From the NCBI RefSeq assembly GCF_900115495.1, contig NZ_FOWR01000001.1, positions 107,669-171,668 on the forward strand: a stretch of DNA of 64,000 bases. Reading direction: 5' to 3'. Shown one piece after another: positions 9,427 to 20,900 of the stretch. The notes beneath the pieces are model-generated. The model was not told the DNA's origin. It was given only the letters and a program-made list of their open reading frames with translations, and made no database searches. The stretch's first letter is position 1; each line of letters starts with the position of its first letter. This DNA is from Enterovibrio norvegicus DSM 15893 (GTDB lineage: Bacteria; Pseudomonadota; Gammaproteobacteria; Enterobacterales; Vibrionaceae). The translations under genes and the position numbers were made by a program.

Positions 9427-10761
9427 ATGTCATCGAGAAACCGGGTTGTTTGGAACGAAGGGCTGTTCGTTAAGCCACAGCATTTTCAGCAGCAACAACG
9501 CAACATGGAATATCAGCTAGATGAACGTATGTCAGCGGTTAGCCGCTATTTGTACGGCATCACTGAAATGACGCTTAATGCGGAATACCTGAGCTTCGGA
9601 CGCATTGCACTTGATAGTGCATCTGGCGTGATGCCAGACGGTACCGTCTTTCGCATTCCTCAAGAAGACATGCAGCCAGAAGCATTGGAAGTTGCTGACA
9701 GTTCGCTGGCTAACCAAATTGTGTATCTCGCTATCCCGCTTCGTAGTGATTCGATCACCGAAGTGACGTGGCCTGAAGCCGCAGGATCGGGGCGTTACCA
9801 ATCGTACAGTCAAGAAATTCGTGACATTCACACCTATCAAGGCGACATGGCACCGATTGATGTCAGCCCTGTTTGTTTGCGCTTGATGCTTGAGAAAGAG
9901 GATCGCAGTGCGTATGCCTCTATTGCCATTGCGCGTGTGTTAGAAAAACGCCCAGATGGCAGTGTGTTGTTGGATGACACTTTCCTCCCCTGTCACCTCA
10001 ACGTCAGTGCCGTGTCTGTGTTGCACCGCTTCATTGGTGAAATGGCAGGCTTGATGCGTGAACGCGCCAAGAACATTTCGCAACGTATTGGCGCGCCGAG
10101 CCAAGGTGGTGTGGCGGATGTGTCTGATTTCATGTTGTTGCAATCGCTTAACCGCATGCAGCCACAGCTTCAGCATTTATCTCGTCTACGCAGTTTGCAC
10201 CCAGAGCGCTTGTATGAAGCCTTGTCTTCCATGTGTGGCGAACTGGCAACCTTTACGGATGAAAGCCGCATGGCTCCCGAGTTTGGCAGTTACCAACACG
10301 ATGCACCGGTGGAATCGTTCCGTCCTGTAATGACGCGTCTACGTCAATCGTTGAGCATCGTCCTAGAGCCTCGCGCTGTTTCTATCCAACTGCATCAACG
10401 TAAGTACGGCCTTATGGTTGCGCCGCTTCAAGATCCATCATTGGTTCGCGATGCTGACTTCATCATTGCCGTTCGTGCACGCATGCCGATGGACGAACTG
10501 CGTAAGCTCTTCGTGCAGCAAACCAAAGTGGCCTCTGTGGAGAAAATCCGCGAGCTTATTTCATTGCAATTGCCGGGCATTCCAATTTCGCCATTGCCAG
10601 TGGCACCACGTCAATTGCCGTACCACGCGGGTTACACCTACTACCAACTGGATAAGACCAGCCAAGCGTGGTCAATGCTCGCCAACGCAAGTGGATTTGC
10701 GTTCCATGTGGCAGGGCACTTCCCAGATATTGACCTACAGTTCTGGGCAATAAGGAGTTAG
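9427..10761 (+). CDS. tssK: T6SS baseplate-membrane adaptor TssK (VasE)
   Basis: This 444-residue protein is structurally related to phage receptor-binding proteins and joins the baseplate to the TssL/TssM membrane complex. The start VVWNEGLFVKPQHFQQ is the diagnostic TssK N-terminus. The C-terminal part contains the YHAGYTYYQLDK segment, also typical. It starts three bases after tssJ and ends two bases before tssL, in the conserved J-K-L order. Confidence 0.96.
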   Translation: MSSRNRVVWNEGLFVKPQHFQQQQRNMEYQLDERMSAVSRYLYGITEMTLNAEYLSFGRIALDSASGVMPDGTVFRIPQEDMQPEALEVADSSLANQIVYLAIPLRSDSITEVTWPEAAGSGRYQSYSQEIRDIHTYQGDMAPIDVSPVCLRLMLEKEDRSAYASIAIARVLEKRPDGSVLLDDTFLPCHLNVSAVSVLHRFIGEMAGLMRERAKNISQRIGAPSQGGVADVSDFMLLQSLNRMQPQLQHLSRLRSLHPERLYEALSSMCGELATFTDESRMAPEFGSYQHDAPVESFRPVMTRLRQSLSIVLEPRAVSIQLHQRKYGLMVAPLQDPSLVRDADFIIAVRARMPMDELRKLFVQQTKVASVEKIRELISLQLPGIPISPLPVAPRQLPYHAGYTYYQLDKTSQAWSMLANASGFAFHVAGHFPDIDLQFWAIRS

Positions 10762-10763
10762 TC

Positions 10764-11555
10764 ATGGCGGAAATGTACATAGATACACCGAACCGCGAAC
10801 GTCACTACGATGATTTGTTGTTTGATGAAGCAGCCAACATCGATGCGGATCAGGATTACTGGTTCAAACTTCGTGGCGACAACATCAACCCATTGATTGA
10901 TGCAGCCACCCCCTTGCTGGGTATGGCATTGCGTGTGCGTAAGCTCACCGAATGCCACAACGTGGATGTGATTTACAAGCAAGCGGTGGAAGAAGTGAAA
11001 GCCATCGAAGTGGAGTTGAGCGAGCAAGGTTATGACCATGCCGTGATCTTGGCGTATCGCTATGTGCTTTGTTCGTTTGTTGATGAAGCCATCATGAGCA
11101 CCCCGTGGGGCGCAGACAGTGTGTGGGCCGAACACTCACTGCTAACGCGCTTTCACAACGAGACGTGGGGTGGGGAGAAAGTCTTCACCATTTTGTCTCG
11201 ATTAGAAAACGAGCCAGAACGTTATAAATCGCTGCTCGAATTCATTTTCCTTTGTCTCACGCTTGGCTTTGAAGGCCGCTACAAGGTGATGGAGAAAGGG
11301 CGCGAAGAATACGAAAAAGTGATCATCAAGCTGCATCAAATTTTGCGTCAGCTTGATGACCAAGAACCGCTCGCGCTAACCAGTGCTGCCGACAATGTGG
11401 TGTCGACGAAATATCGACTGTCGAAGCAAATGCCTGTCTGGACGATTTTTGCGGGTTTCGTGACCGGCCTTGTCGTCATTTTCATTGCTTATTCGATTGC
11501 GCTCAACAACAAGTCTTCGAGCGTGCTAGAGCAACTTAATCAAATTCTTCAATAA
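10764..11555 (+). CDS. tssL: T6SS inner-membrane protein TssL (VasF, DotU/IcmH family)
   Basis: This 263-residue protein has a cytoplasmic hook-like domain (NPLIDAATPLLGMALRVR, then YVLCSFVDEAIMSTPWG) and one C-terminal transmembrane helix at about residues 223-247. It forms the inner-membrane complex with TssM and contacts TssK. There is no C-terminal OmpA-like peptidoglycan-binding domain, so this is the short form of TssL, as in V. cholerae VasF. Confidence 0.95.
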   Translation: MAEMYIDTPNRERHYDDLLFDEAANIDADQDYWFKLRGDNINPLIDAATPLLGMALRVRKLTECHNVDVIYKQAVEEVKAIEVELSEQGYDHAVILAYRYVLCSFVDEAIMSTPWGADSVWAEHSLLTRFHNETWGGEKVFTILSRLENEPERYKSLLEFIFLCLTLGFEGRYKVMEKGREEYEKVIIKLHQILRQLDDQEPLALTSAADNVVSTKYRLSKQMPVWTIFAGFVTGLVVIFIAYSIALNNKSSSVLEQLNQILQ

Positions 11556-11566
11556 CAGGTGAACCA

Positions 11567-14200
11567 GTGATCCGCATTGAACTTCACACGCTAATTGGCA
11601 AGTTAAACCCACAAACCAAGCTGGCTTTGGAACAGGCGGGTGCATTGAGCATCAGTCGCCAAAATCCAGAGGTGACGTTCGAGCACTTGCTCTTTTCTTT
11701 GCTCGAAAACCCGCTTTCAGACATTCGTGTGCTGCTAAAAAGCGCAGGGCTTGACCATTCTCAAATTCGTCAAATGACGGGCGATGCACTTAGCCGCGAA
11801 ACGCAACTAGAAACCACGCCATCATTTTCTCCGCTGTTGGTTGAACTGCTTCAAGATGCATGGCTATTAGGATCAACAGATCTTGGCCACAACGAAATCC
11901 GCTCTGGCGTGATTTTCCTTGCCGCATTGATGCGCCCTGATCGTTATTTGCCGATGAACCTGATCCGTCAGCTTGATTCTGTAAACCGCGAAACCATGAA
12001 AAAGCATTTCGCGCGCTTGACGGAAGAGTCTTCAGAAACCGCAGTGGCTTCGTCCTCAAAGGGCAATGCCTCGCCAGTGCCGAATGAAGCAGATACGGCG
12101 CTAGGTCGTTTTTGTACCAATTATTCCATCATGGCTAAAAATGGCGAGCTAGACCCTGTTTTGTGTCGTGATGACGAAATCAATCTGATGATCGACATCC
12201 TATGCCGCCGCCGCAAAAACAACCCGATTGTTGTGGGTGACGCGGGTGTGGGTAAAAGCGCCATGGTTGAAGGTTTGGCGCAACGTATCGTGGATGGCAA
12301 TGTGCCGGATTCATTAAAAGGCATCGATGTGATGTCGTTGGATTTGGGTTTATTGCAGGCCGGTGCGTCGGTGAAAGGCGAGTTTGAAAAGCGCCTAAAA
12401 GCCATTATCGATGAAGTGAAGACCTCACCGATTCCGATCATCCTGTTCATTGATGAAGCACACACCATGATCGGTGCGGGTGCGCAGGAAGGGGGCGGTG
12501 ATGCCGCGAACTTGCTAAAACCTGCACTTGCCCGCGGTGAGTTGCGCACTGTTGCTGCAACCACATGGAAAGAATACAAAAAGTACTTTGAGAAAGATCC
12601 TGCGCTGAGCCGCCGTTTCCAATTGGTGAAACTGGACGAACCAACGGTTGAGCAAGCGGTCGATATCATGCGCGGTCTGCACGGGGTGTATGAAAATGCC
12701 CACAAAGTGTTGATCAGTGACGATGCGCTGGTCGCTGCGGCTGAGTTGTCTGAGCGCTATGTGTCGGGTCGTCAACTCCCAGATAAAGCGATTGATGTGT
12801 TAGATACCGCCTGTGCGCGTATTGCCATCAATTTGAGTGCGCCGCCGCGCCGTTTGGCTGAGCTTGAAACCAAAACCATTCAGCGCCAGCGCCAAATCGA
12901 CATGCTAAATCGCGAAGTGCAATTGGGTCATGACATTGACGACGAATTGTTGGCCAAATTAGAAGCCGATGAAAACGTTGATTTGGAAGAACAGGCCGCA
13001 TTGCGCGAAGCCTGGAGCACACAGCAAACACTGATTGCCGACATCATTGAAAAACGTCAGCAAGTATTGGCGAAGCCTCAAACGGCTGAAGACGGCGAAG
13101 AGGCGGTCGAACCGCTGACAGAAGACGAAAAAGTAGAACTGCGCACTGAGCTGAAAGCGTTGTATGCAGAGCTAGCCGCCATTCCTCACGACGAGCGCTT
13201 GGTTCACCCGCATGTCGATGCGCAGCAGATTGCCGAAGTGATCGGCGATTGGACAGGTGTGCCTGTTGATCAGATGAACACTGACGAACTGAGCCGTATT
13301 ACGCACCTTCCTGATCTACTCGGTGCGCAAATCAAAGGCCAAGACGTGGCGATTGAATGCATCCACCGTCACTTGCTGACGGCACGTGCAGATTTGCGTC
13401 GTCCAGGTCGTCCAAAAGGGGCATTCCTGCTTGCAGGGCCGAGTGGTGTCGGTAAAACCGAAACCGTGGTGCAGCTTGCAGAGATGCTTTACGGCGGCAA
13501 ACAATTCCTTACCACGATCAACATGTCGGAATACCAAGAGAAACACACAGTGTCTCGCTTGATTGGGTCTCCTCCGGGCTATGTCGGTTATGGCGAAGGC
13601 GGCATTTTGACAGAATCAATCCGTAAAATGCCTTACTCGATTGTGCTGTTGGATGAAGTGGAAAAAGCCCACCCAGAAGTGTTGAACCTTTTCTACCAAG
13701 CGTTTGATAAAGGCGAGTTGGCAGACGGTGAGGGCCGTGTGATCGATTGCCAAAACGTGGTGTTCTTCCTCACGTCTAACTTGGGTTACCAAACCATTGT
13801 TGATTACGCAGAACAACCAGAGCTGCTCGAAGAAAAACTGTACCCAGAATTGGCTGCGTTCTTCAAACCTGCATTGCTCGCGCGCATGGAAATTGTGCCG
13901 TATTTGCCACTGAATGGCGACACACTCAAAGCCATCATTGCAGGCAAGTTGAAGCGTCTCGTGAATGTGTTTGAGCAACGCTACAAAGCCGAAACTGAAA
14001 TTGATGATGCCTTGATTGGCGAGATTTCTCGCCGTGCTACGCGCTCGGAAAATGGTGCGCGTATGTTGGAAGCCATTATTGAGGGGCAGCTCTTGCCACC
14101 GGTTTCTCTGGCGCTACTCAACAAACTTGCGGCGCGTGAGCCTGTCACTCGCGTGTATCTGACTGCCAAAGACGGGCAGTTTGTTAGCGAGGTGGAGTAA
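11567..14200 (+). CDS. clpV: T6SS sheath-recycling AAA+ ATPase ClpV (TssH, VasG)
   Basis: This 877-residue ATPase disassembles contracted sheath. It has a Clp N-terminal domain (residues 1-155), a first AAA+ module with Walker A GDAGVGKS (224-231) and Walker B ILFIDEAHT, a coiled middle domain at about 415-520, and a second AAA+ module with Walker A GPSGVGKT (about 624-631). The start is GTG at 11567 behind an AGGTG ribosome binding site. Context within tssBC to tssM separates it from housekeeping ClpB. Confidence 0.96.
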   Translation: MIRIELHTLIGKLNPQTKLALEQAGALSISRQNPEVTFEHLLFSLLENPLSDIRVLLKSAGLDHSQIRQMTGDALSRETQLETTPSFSPLLVELLQDAWLLGSTDLGHNEIRSGVIFLAALMRPDRYLPMNLIRQLDSVNRETMKKHFARLTEESSETAVASSSKGNASPVPNEADTALGRFCTNYSIMAKNGELDPVLCRDDEINLMIDILCRRRKNNPIVVGDAGVGKSAMVEGLAQRIVDGNVPDSLKGIDVMSLDLGLLQAGASVKGEFEKRLKAIIDEVKTSPIPIILFIDEAHTMIGAGAQEGGGDAANLLKPALARGELRTVAATTWKEYKKYFEKDPALSRRFQLVKLDEPTVEQAVDIMRGLHGVYENAHKVLISDDALVAAAELSERYVSGRQLPDKAIDVLDTACARIAINLSAPPRRLAELETKTIQRQRQIDMLNREVQLGHDIDDELLAKLEADENVDLEEQAALREAWSTQQTLIADIIEKRQQVLAKPQTAEDGEEAVEPLTEDEKVELRTELKALYAELAAIPHDERLVHPHVDAQQIAEVIGDWTGVPVDQMNTDELSRITHLPDLLGAQIKGQDVAIECIHRHLLTARADLRRPGRPKGAFLLAGPSGVGKTETVVQLAEMLYGGKQFLTTINMSEYQEKHTVSRLIGSPPGYVGYGEGGILTESIRKMPYSIVLLDEVEKAHPEVLNLFYQAFDKGELADGEGRVIDCQNVVFFLTSNLGYQTIVDYAEQPELLEEKLYPELAAFFKPALLARMEIVPYLPLNGDTLKAIIAGKLKRLVNVFEQRYKAETEIDDALIGEISRRATRSENGARMLEAIIEGQLLPPVSLALLNKLAAREPVTRVYLTAKDGQFVSEVE

Positions 14201-14203
14201 TCC

Positions 14204-15766
14204 ATGAGCGATTGGCTTTCATTAGCAGTGTCTTTAACCAATACCCGTGATCAATCCGATCTCACGAGCACCTTCGTGAACGAGATTGAGGCATCGCTGG
14301 GTGTGTCACGCGCTTGGGTGATGTTCCCAAGTGCGCAAGGACGCTCGCTGAGTGTGACGCAAGACGGGAACACGTTTGAATGGAAAGTCGATGATTTCAC
14401 CCATCCGTTTGCACATGTGCTTCAGTCAGCGTCACCGATGCTGCTCGATCCATCCAAGCTTAATTACTGGTTAGAAAACGACGATTTTGTTGCCCTTATG
14501 TCGGCACGCAAACGTGGTGAGAATGTACTCATCATGCCGCTGCCGCCGGGTGTTAAGAAGGTGAAAGCCATCTTAATGCTCACAGGTCCATCGTCGGTAC
14601 TTAGCCAGCTGTTGGCTGACAAACAATGGCAAAAACTCTGCGAGATCTATATCAACCAAAGCCAGATGGTGGCGGAATTAGGTAAAGAACATCGCCAAAT
14701 TTCTGCGCTTAGCTCGTCTATAGCGGAGATTCGCCGTGACGAGAAGAAGCGCGAGAAAGCGTACGAATTGAAAAGCGTCTTGATTGGGGAAAGTTCACCC
14801 ATGCAAAAGATGCGAGACAAGGTTGTTACAGCGGCGCAGTCCTTACTCAATGTGTTGGTCTGTGGTGACACAGGCACGGGCAAAGAGTTGGTGGCGCGTG
14901 CGGTTCATGAGTTGTCTGTCCGTCGGACCAAACCTTTTGTGGCCATTAACTGTGCTGCCATTCCTGACACCTTGTTGGAGAGTGAGCTCTTTGGTCATGT
15001 GAAAGGTGCGTTCTCTGGCGCAGACCGCGCCAAAAGTGGTCTGTTGTTAGACGCCGATGGCGGCACCTTGTTCCTTGATGAAATCGGCGATATGCCGTTG
15101 TCGTTGCAAGCCAAATTGCTTCGCGTACTTGAAACACGCTCATTCCGTCCTGTGGGTGGTTCACAAGAAATCAATGTGGACTTTCGTCTGGTCGCGGCTA
15201 CCCATGTCGCGTTGCCCGCCCGCGTAGAGCAGGGTGAGTTTCGCCGCGATTTGTACTACCGACTCAATCAATTTCCTATTCTTGTGCCGTCGTTAGTGGA
15301 GCGTCTTGAAGACATTCCTGAATTGAGCCGTCATTTTATCGCGGAATACAACGCTCGCTCTGGGGTGAACATTGCAGGTCTGCGCTATGCAGCGTTAGAT
15401 TTGCTGAATCGCCATGCTTTCCAAGGCAACGTGAGAGAACTGCGTAACTTGATTGAGTATGGGTGTGCAGTCACGGCCAGTGACGAAGAAATTCTGCCTG
15501 CTGCCTTGAATGAACGCCTCAATGAGCAACCTGAGTTCAATATGACGGGTGCGCTCGCTAGCAATGATGATGTGGTCACGGACAGCTACATTGGCGTGGA
15601 TTTATCCAACATCGATAACCTTAAAAATGCCGTGCAAGATTTTGAAGTGAATGTGATCCGTTCACGATTAACGGTGTTTGATGGTGACCGCACGAAAGCA
15701 GCGGAAAGCTTGGGTTTGCCTAAGCGAACGCTGGCGCACAAGTGCTTAAAAATGGAGATTGATTGA
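14204..15766 (+). CDS. vasH: Sigma-54-dependent T6SS activator VasH
   Basis: This 520-residue enhancer-binding protein has an N-terminal GAF-like sensory region (about 1-180), a sigma-54 AAA+ domain with Walker A GDTGTGKE (about 220-227) and Walker [11 protein letters not shown], and a C-terminal Fis-type helix-turn-helix ([15 protein letters not shown]). In V. cholerae VasH drives hcp and vgrG operons with RpoN. The sigma-54 contact loop reads GAFSGA (about 268-273) rather than the usual GAFTGA, a conservative Thr-to-Ser change. The ATG follows GAGGTGGAG within the end of clpV. Confidence 0.94.
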   Translation: MSDWLSLAVSLTNTRDQSDLTSTFVNEIEASLGVSRAWVMFPSAQGRSLSVTQDGNTFEWKVDDFTHPFAHVLQSASPMLLDPSKLNYWLENDDFVALMSARKRGENVLIMPLPPGVKKVKAILMLTGPSSVLSQLLADKQWQKLCEIYINQSQMVAELGKEHRQISALSSSIAEIRRDEKKREKAYELKSVLIGESSPMQKMRDKVVTAAQSLLNVLVCGDTGTGKELVARAVHELSVRRTKPFVAINCAAIPDTLLESELFGHVKGAFSGADRAKSGLLLDADGGTLFLDEIGDMPLSLQAKLLRVLETRSFRPVGGSQEINVDFRLVAATHVALPARVEQGEFRRDLYYRLNQFPILVPSLVERLEDIPELSRHFIAEYNARSGVNIAGLRYAALDLLNRHAFQGNVRELRNLIEYGCAVTASDEEILPAALNERLNEQPEFNMTGALASNDDVVTDSYIGVDLSNIDNLKNAVQDFEVNVIRSRLTVFDGDRTKAAESLGLPKRTLAHKCLKMEID

Positions 15767-15768
15767 CC

Positions 15769-16485
15769 ATGAAGCGAAGCGGTTCCTTGAATGTTGGATT
15801 GCTGATTGGCACCACAATGCTCAGTTGTGCAGGGTTGAACCCAGTTTGGGCAAACACTGTAACTGAAAACGCAAATGAGCGATCTGATGCGTCACTGGTG
15901 AGCCAGGCGCAAACGTGTGCAGCGATTCCCACGCGACTTGAACGATTGGCGTGCTTTGATGGGGTATTCAACACCCCCCTTGATGCTGATAACAAACAGA
16001 CCATTGCGAACATTAAACCAGAAGCTTATCAACGCGCTCATGCAAGTGAAGCGGCGCGCGGTGAAGATGAACAAGGCTTTGTTGTGCGTTATTCCGATCC
16101 TGAGGATCTCAGCAAAGGCATCTGGATGACGGCAACGGCCATTCCTGATCGTGGACAGCAGCGTGAAGACATGCCGATTTTGATGCTGAGTTGCATCGAC
16201 AGTATCAGCCGTATGGAGTTGGTGCTCCCTACGACCACATCGGCGGGTAAAGCCATGATATTGGTATCAGGCAGTTTTGCAGTGACAGACCGATGGTTAA
16301 GCGATGACAGTGGCACCATCATGCATGCAGGGCGCGGTATTCCAGCCATCAATGTGATGAAGGCATTGATGTCGAGTTCAGGCGCGGTGTTGCGTTCTGA
16401 ATTGGATGAGATTGGCAACCTGACGTTTGACACCGAAGGGTTAACGTCTGCTATCCGTCCTATGCGCAATACCTGTCGTTGGTAG
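15769..16485 (+). CDS. vasI: T6SS accessory periplasmic protein TagO/VasI
   Basis: This 238-residue protein has a signal peptide ending near AGLNPVWA, followed by a motif typical of this family: CAAIPTRLERLACFDGVF. The C-terminal half is the VasI domain (MLSCIDSISRMELVLP; GKAMILVSGSF). VCA0118 of V. cholerae occupies the same position. Its role in secretion is accessory and not well defined. The ATG at 15769 lies two bases after the vasH stop; a TTG two codons earlier overlaps vasH and is less likely. Confidence 0.85.
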   Translation: MKRSGSLNVGLLIGTTMLSCAGLNPVWANTVTENANERSDASLVSQAQTCAAIPTRLERLACFDGVFNTPLDADNKQTIANIKPEAYQRAHASEAARGEDEQGFVVRYSDPEDLSKGIWMTATAIPDRGQQREDMPILMLSCIDSISRMELVLPTTTSAGKAMILVSGSFAVTDRWLSDDSGTIMHAGRGIPAINVMKALMSSSGAVLRSELDEIGNLTFDTEGLTSAIRPMRNTCRW

Positions 16486-16493
16486 GGGGGGAG

Positions 16494-17909
16494 ATGGATA
16501 TTCAAACCTATCGCCAACGTGCGGCAAAACCTATTGAGGGAAGCAACCCTGTCGGAGAGCGACTTCTTGATGATGCGCTTCTGGATTTTGTCGAAGGACA
16601 AATGATGAAGGTGGGTTCATTGTCTCACGGCGACGTGCAGTGGGTGGAAGCCGAGCAAAGTGCGCTCAAGCTGATGGAGACCCATACCAAAGATCTCAAA
16701 CTGCTGACGCACCTTTTACAGTGCTTGCAGTATCAAGCGTCCCCTGAAAGATTCACGTTGTCCATTTATGTGTTGGCAGATTTTGTCGCCCAGTATTGGG
16801 AGACGTGTCATCCCGCGCCGGGGCCTCGTGGTGTGTTGCCACGCAGAAAATTCTATTCGCAGATTGTTCAACGAACGCTGAAGACTGCTGAGAAAATTGA
16901 CGTTTCCATGTTTGATGTGGAACAAAAAACTGAACTTGAAAAAGCCTTCACAACCCTCAGTGAGGCCGCGTCCGAGAAAGATTTGCCGACAGACGGTGTG
17001 CAGGAAGTTGATGCGTTAATAAAGCGACGCATGGCGTCCAATGTACCGACTGAACCGCAAACAAACAGTGCAGCCCCAGCTGTGCAAGGTGGTGGAAATG
17101 CCAACCCAATTTCTGCGGCGAAACCTAATTTGGACATTGATGGCAGTTCTGACAGAGCCATCAAACAAACATTGTTAAAGGTCGCGGAGTTCGTTTCAGA
17201 ACTTGATGGAGGCATTGGGTTGTCGTTAAGGCAGCGTCGCTTCGCGGTGTGGTTTTCTATTACATCTGCACCTGAAGCAGAAGCTAACGGTGAAACCCAA
17301 TTGATGCCAGTTTCAACGGATCGCATCGCCGAGTACGAAGAGCAACTGACACGGGGCGTCGATCATGCTTTGTGGCGTAAGGTCGAGCAAAGTGTAACGG
17401 TCGCGCCGTATTGGATTGATGGGCACTTTCTGAGCTATCGCATCGCGCTTAAGCTGGGCAATGCCGAGTGGGCAGAGGTGATTGCCAGTGAAACCCGTGC
17501 GTTTGTTCGCCGATTGCCCGTTGTACTTGATTTGCATTTCAAAGGCGGCGCGCCGTTTGTCGGTGCGGATACACGACGGTGGCTTGAAGAGGGCGAATCG
17601 AACGGTGGCGCAAGTTCTGGCGGCGGCACTGATTGGGAAGACAAACGTAAAGAAGCCTTTGTATTGGCAGACGAAGGCGGCCTTTCTGTCGCACTCGCCA
17701 TGCTGAACGACGGTTTATCTGGCGCCAAAGACCCAAGAGATCAATTTTATTGGCGCATGTTATCAGCCGATGTCATGCGTCGTTACAATCTGTCAGCCAT
17801 GGCAGATCAGCAATACCGGATTTTGTTGGATCAAGCGACAACCACGTCGCTGGTGGATTGGGAGCCGTCTCTGATTCAACGGCTAGAAAATATAACAAAA
17901 ACGGATTAA
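16494..17909 (+). CDS. tssA: T6SS TssA-type protein (VasJ)
   Basis: This 471-residue protein has an ImpA-type N-terminal domain (DIQTYRQRAAKPI, then WVEAEQSALKLMETHTKDLK) and a VasJ-type C-terminal region. TssA proteins nucleate tube and sheath assembly or cap the distal end. A Gly/Ser/Asn-rich linker lies near residues 370-380. The ATG at 16494 is preferred over a TTG at 16479 because GGGGGGAG precedes it. The gene overlaps nothing and is followed by tssM after 18 bases. Confidence 0.9.
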   Translation: MDIQTYRQRAAKPIEGSNPVGERLLDDALLDFVEGQMMKVGSLSHGDVQWVEAEQSALKLMETHTKDLKLLTHLLQCLQYQASPERFTLSIYVLADFVAQYWETCHPAPGPRGVLPRRKFYSQIVQRTLKTAEKIDVSMFDVEQKTELEKAFTTLSEAASEKDLPTDGVQEVDALIKRRMASNVPTEPQTNSAAPAVQGGGNANPISAAKPNLDIDGSSDRAIKQTLLKVAEFVSELDGGIGLSLRQRRFAVWFSITSAPEAEANGETQLMPVSTDRIAEYEEQLTRGVDHALWRKVEQSVTVAPYWIDGHFLSYRIALKLGNAEWAEVIASETRAFVRRLPVVLDLHFKGGAPFVGADTRRWLEEGESNGGASSGGGTDWEDKRKEAFVLADEGGLSVALAMLNDGLSGAKDPRDQFYWRMLSADVMRRYNLSAMADQQYRILLDQATTTSLVDWEPSLIQRLENITKTD

Positions 17910-17927
17910 AAGCAGGGATCGAAAAGT

Positions 17928-20900
17928 ATGTTCAGCAAGTTAAAAACGCTTCTAATGAAAATGCTTCCAGCGCTAAAGGCCTCGCTGCCGATTTTGCTGG
18001 TCGCCATTTTTGTGCTGCTAAATGTGGCGATTTGGTGGGCGGGTCCTTGGCTCACGATTGACGAGAGCAAGCCGTTATCATCTGTTTCAGCGCGCGTTAT
18101 CACCAGCGTGATCTTCTCTCTTGCCTGGTTGGCATTGTGGGGCTTTATTCAGTGGCGCAAGCTCAAGGGTTACCATGCCGAGCAAATTCGCGAACAGCGC
18201 CTTCAAGAAGATCCAATTAAACGCTTCGAGGAGCGCCAAGAATCTGAACTCAATCAGGTGATGTCTGCGCTTCACAAAAGCCTTAACAAACGAAATTACT
18301 TGTATGCACTGCCGTGGTATCTGGTGCTTGGCCCTGAAAATGCGGGTAAGACCAGTCTGATTAACCGTTCAGGTCAGAACTTCGTGTTTTCTTCTGTGAT
18401 GCGTGCATCGGGCAAGAAAAGTGAAAACCCTTACTCCTTCGATTGGTGGATTGGTGACGACTCTGTGCTTATCGACCCTGACGGTGAATTGCTGACGCAA
18501 CGCGCCACGTCGAATGATGGTGAAGGGGAAATGGAGCGCCGCCTTTGGGTTCACTTTATCCAATGGTTAGAGAAAACCCGCAGTCGTCGCCCGTTGAACG
18601 GCGTTGTGATCGCGCTAGACGTTGCGAACCTTGCTACCGCGACCACCAGTGAGCGCCGTGCCTATGCAAACCTACTGCGTGCACGTCTGCGTGAATTGAT
18701 GGAGACCTTGTCCACGCGTTTGCCAGTGTATGTCTCTTTAACCAAGTTGGATTTGCTTACCGGTTTTGAACCCTTTTTCCGCAATTACACCAAGGCGGAA
18801 CGTGAAGAGGTGCTGGGCTTTACCTTTACACTAGATTCTGTTGACGATCTCGATAGCTGGTTAAACGAGTTTGATACTGAGTTTGGTGCGTTTGTGGAGC
18901 GTGTAAATCACATTCTCCCAACCGTATTGATGCAAACATTTGATGCTGAAGATCGCACCGCGATTTATAGCTTCAGCCGTCAAATGGCGGGCTTGCACGA
19001 TGTGCTCAAGCAATTCCTGCAAGATGCCTTTGGCAGTGACCAATTTTCGACCTCTGCATTGGTACGTGGCGTTTACTTCACTTCTGTGTATCAACAGGGT
19101 GTACCGACTAACGCATTTATCGATTCAGCATCGCGCCGGTATGGCATTTCTCATGCGGTGAATACGGCGCAAAATGCTGCTAACTCCACCATTTACTTCA
19201 CGCAGCGTCTATTCAGCAAGGTGATCTACCCGGAAGCAGGCTTGGCGTCTGATAATTTCCGCGTGGCGAAAACCAAACGCCGCGTGATGATTTTATCTGT
19301 TGTGGCGTGTTCTATTGCTTCTCTGTTGTTGATCGGTTCTTGGCACCAGTATTACCTGAAAAACGTCAAACAAGCGGACGCTGTTTTGACCAAGGTAAAT
19401 GACTACCAAGAAGACTTTGATGCGGAATTGGGCATGGACAGCGGTCTCGATATTCTTGCGCCGCTGGACACCATTCGTCAGGCAACGTTGGAATTTGGTT
19501 TCTTCCGTGAAAAACCTGAATTGGTTTCTGATCTTGGCTTATACCAAGGCCATGTGATTGGTCCTGAAGTTGAGCGCACGTATTTGAGCTTGCTGGAAGA
19601 CCAATATCTGCCAGCTCTTTTGAAAATGGCAGCGGCAGATGTTGCGGGTGCAGAAACGGAAGAGCAGCAGCTTGGTTCGTTACGTGTATTCAGAATGATG
19701 ACGGATGACAAAGGCCGTTATCAGGACATGGTGCAGAACTACTTTGCCGCTAAATGGCAGGAAATGTACCCAGGTGATCGTCAAACGCAAGAGCGTTTGA
19801 TGCAACACTTAGACTATGCGATGGAGCACACTGACCTGCAGGGTTTGCGTGCAGAAGGTGACGAGCGTGCAGAGGAAACTCTGAAGCCATATGACCGTCT
19901 GATTGATAATACCCAGCAGTCGCTCAGCCGTATGCCGATCGACCAACGTGTATACCGTAACTTGAAGCAAGCATCTGCATCGGTTCTTGGTTCTCCGGTT
20001 GACCTCGCAACATCGATTGGTCCTGTTTTTGATGTGGTGTTCGCGCAGCGCATTGAAGACAGTGAAAACCTGATGATCCCGCGAATGTTGACGAAGAAAG
20101 GCTTTGAAGGTTACTTCATCCCTGAATCTGACTCAGTGTCTGAATTGGCGCTGGTTGACAGTTGGGTGTTGGGGCAAACCGAATCGATTGATTTCTCAGA
20201 CGAAGACAAGCGTGTACTGCGAGACAAAATCCGTAGCCAATATGTGGCGGATTACTCCGATAGCTGGCGTCGTGCGATGAACGACATCGACATCAAGTAC
20301 TTCCAAGACATCCACAATGCAGTTTTGGTGTTAGAAAGCATCACGGGTAACAACCAACCGTTACACCGCTTATTGGAAGAAGTGACGGACAATACCAAGT
20401 TGTTCCCTGCATTGCCTGAAAATGACACCGCGCGTGAAGAATTAGTGAAATCACCCCGTTACCGTGTTGCAGCGCTTGTCGATAACCAATTTGCTGAATT
20501 GAATGGTCTTGCGACTACTGAAGAAGGCAAGCCAATCTATTTGGACGAAGTGATTGATTCTGTTACCCAGTTGCTGGCGTACATGAAATCCATCAACGAT
20601 GCACCAGATGTGGGTAAAGCCGCGTTGGAAGCGACCAAATCACGTTTAACACTTAACAGTGCTGACCCGATTTACGTGCTTGAACGCATCGCTGCGGGTA
20701 TGCCTCAGCCATACGACAACATGTTGAAGAAACTGGCAGAAGAAAGCTGGTATGTGATCAAGCAAGAAGCCATTCGCTACTTAGAAGTGCTTTGGGCGGA
20801 AGACGTGTATTCACAATTCCAAACGAAACTGGCATCGCGTTACCCGTTTAACCCTGCATCATCAAAAGACGTGGCACTGGAAGATTTTGAGGCCTTCTTT

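Noticed and set aside
11567-14200. Housekeeping ClpB as an alternative for the ClpV gene
   Set aside because: It is embedded between tssL and vasH in conserved T6SS order and has the ClpV-type N-terminal domain.
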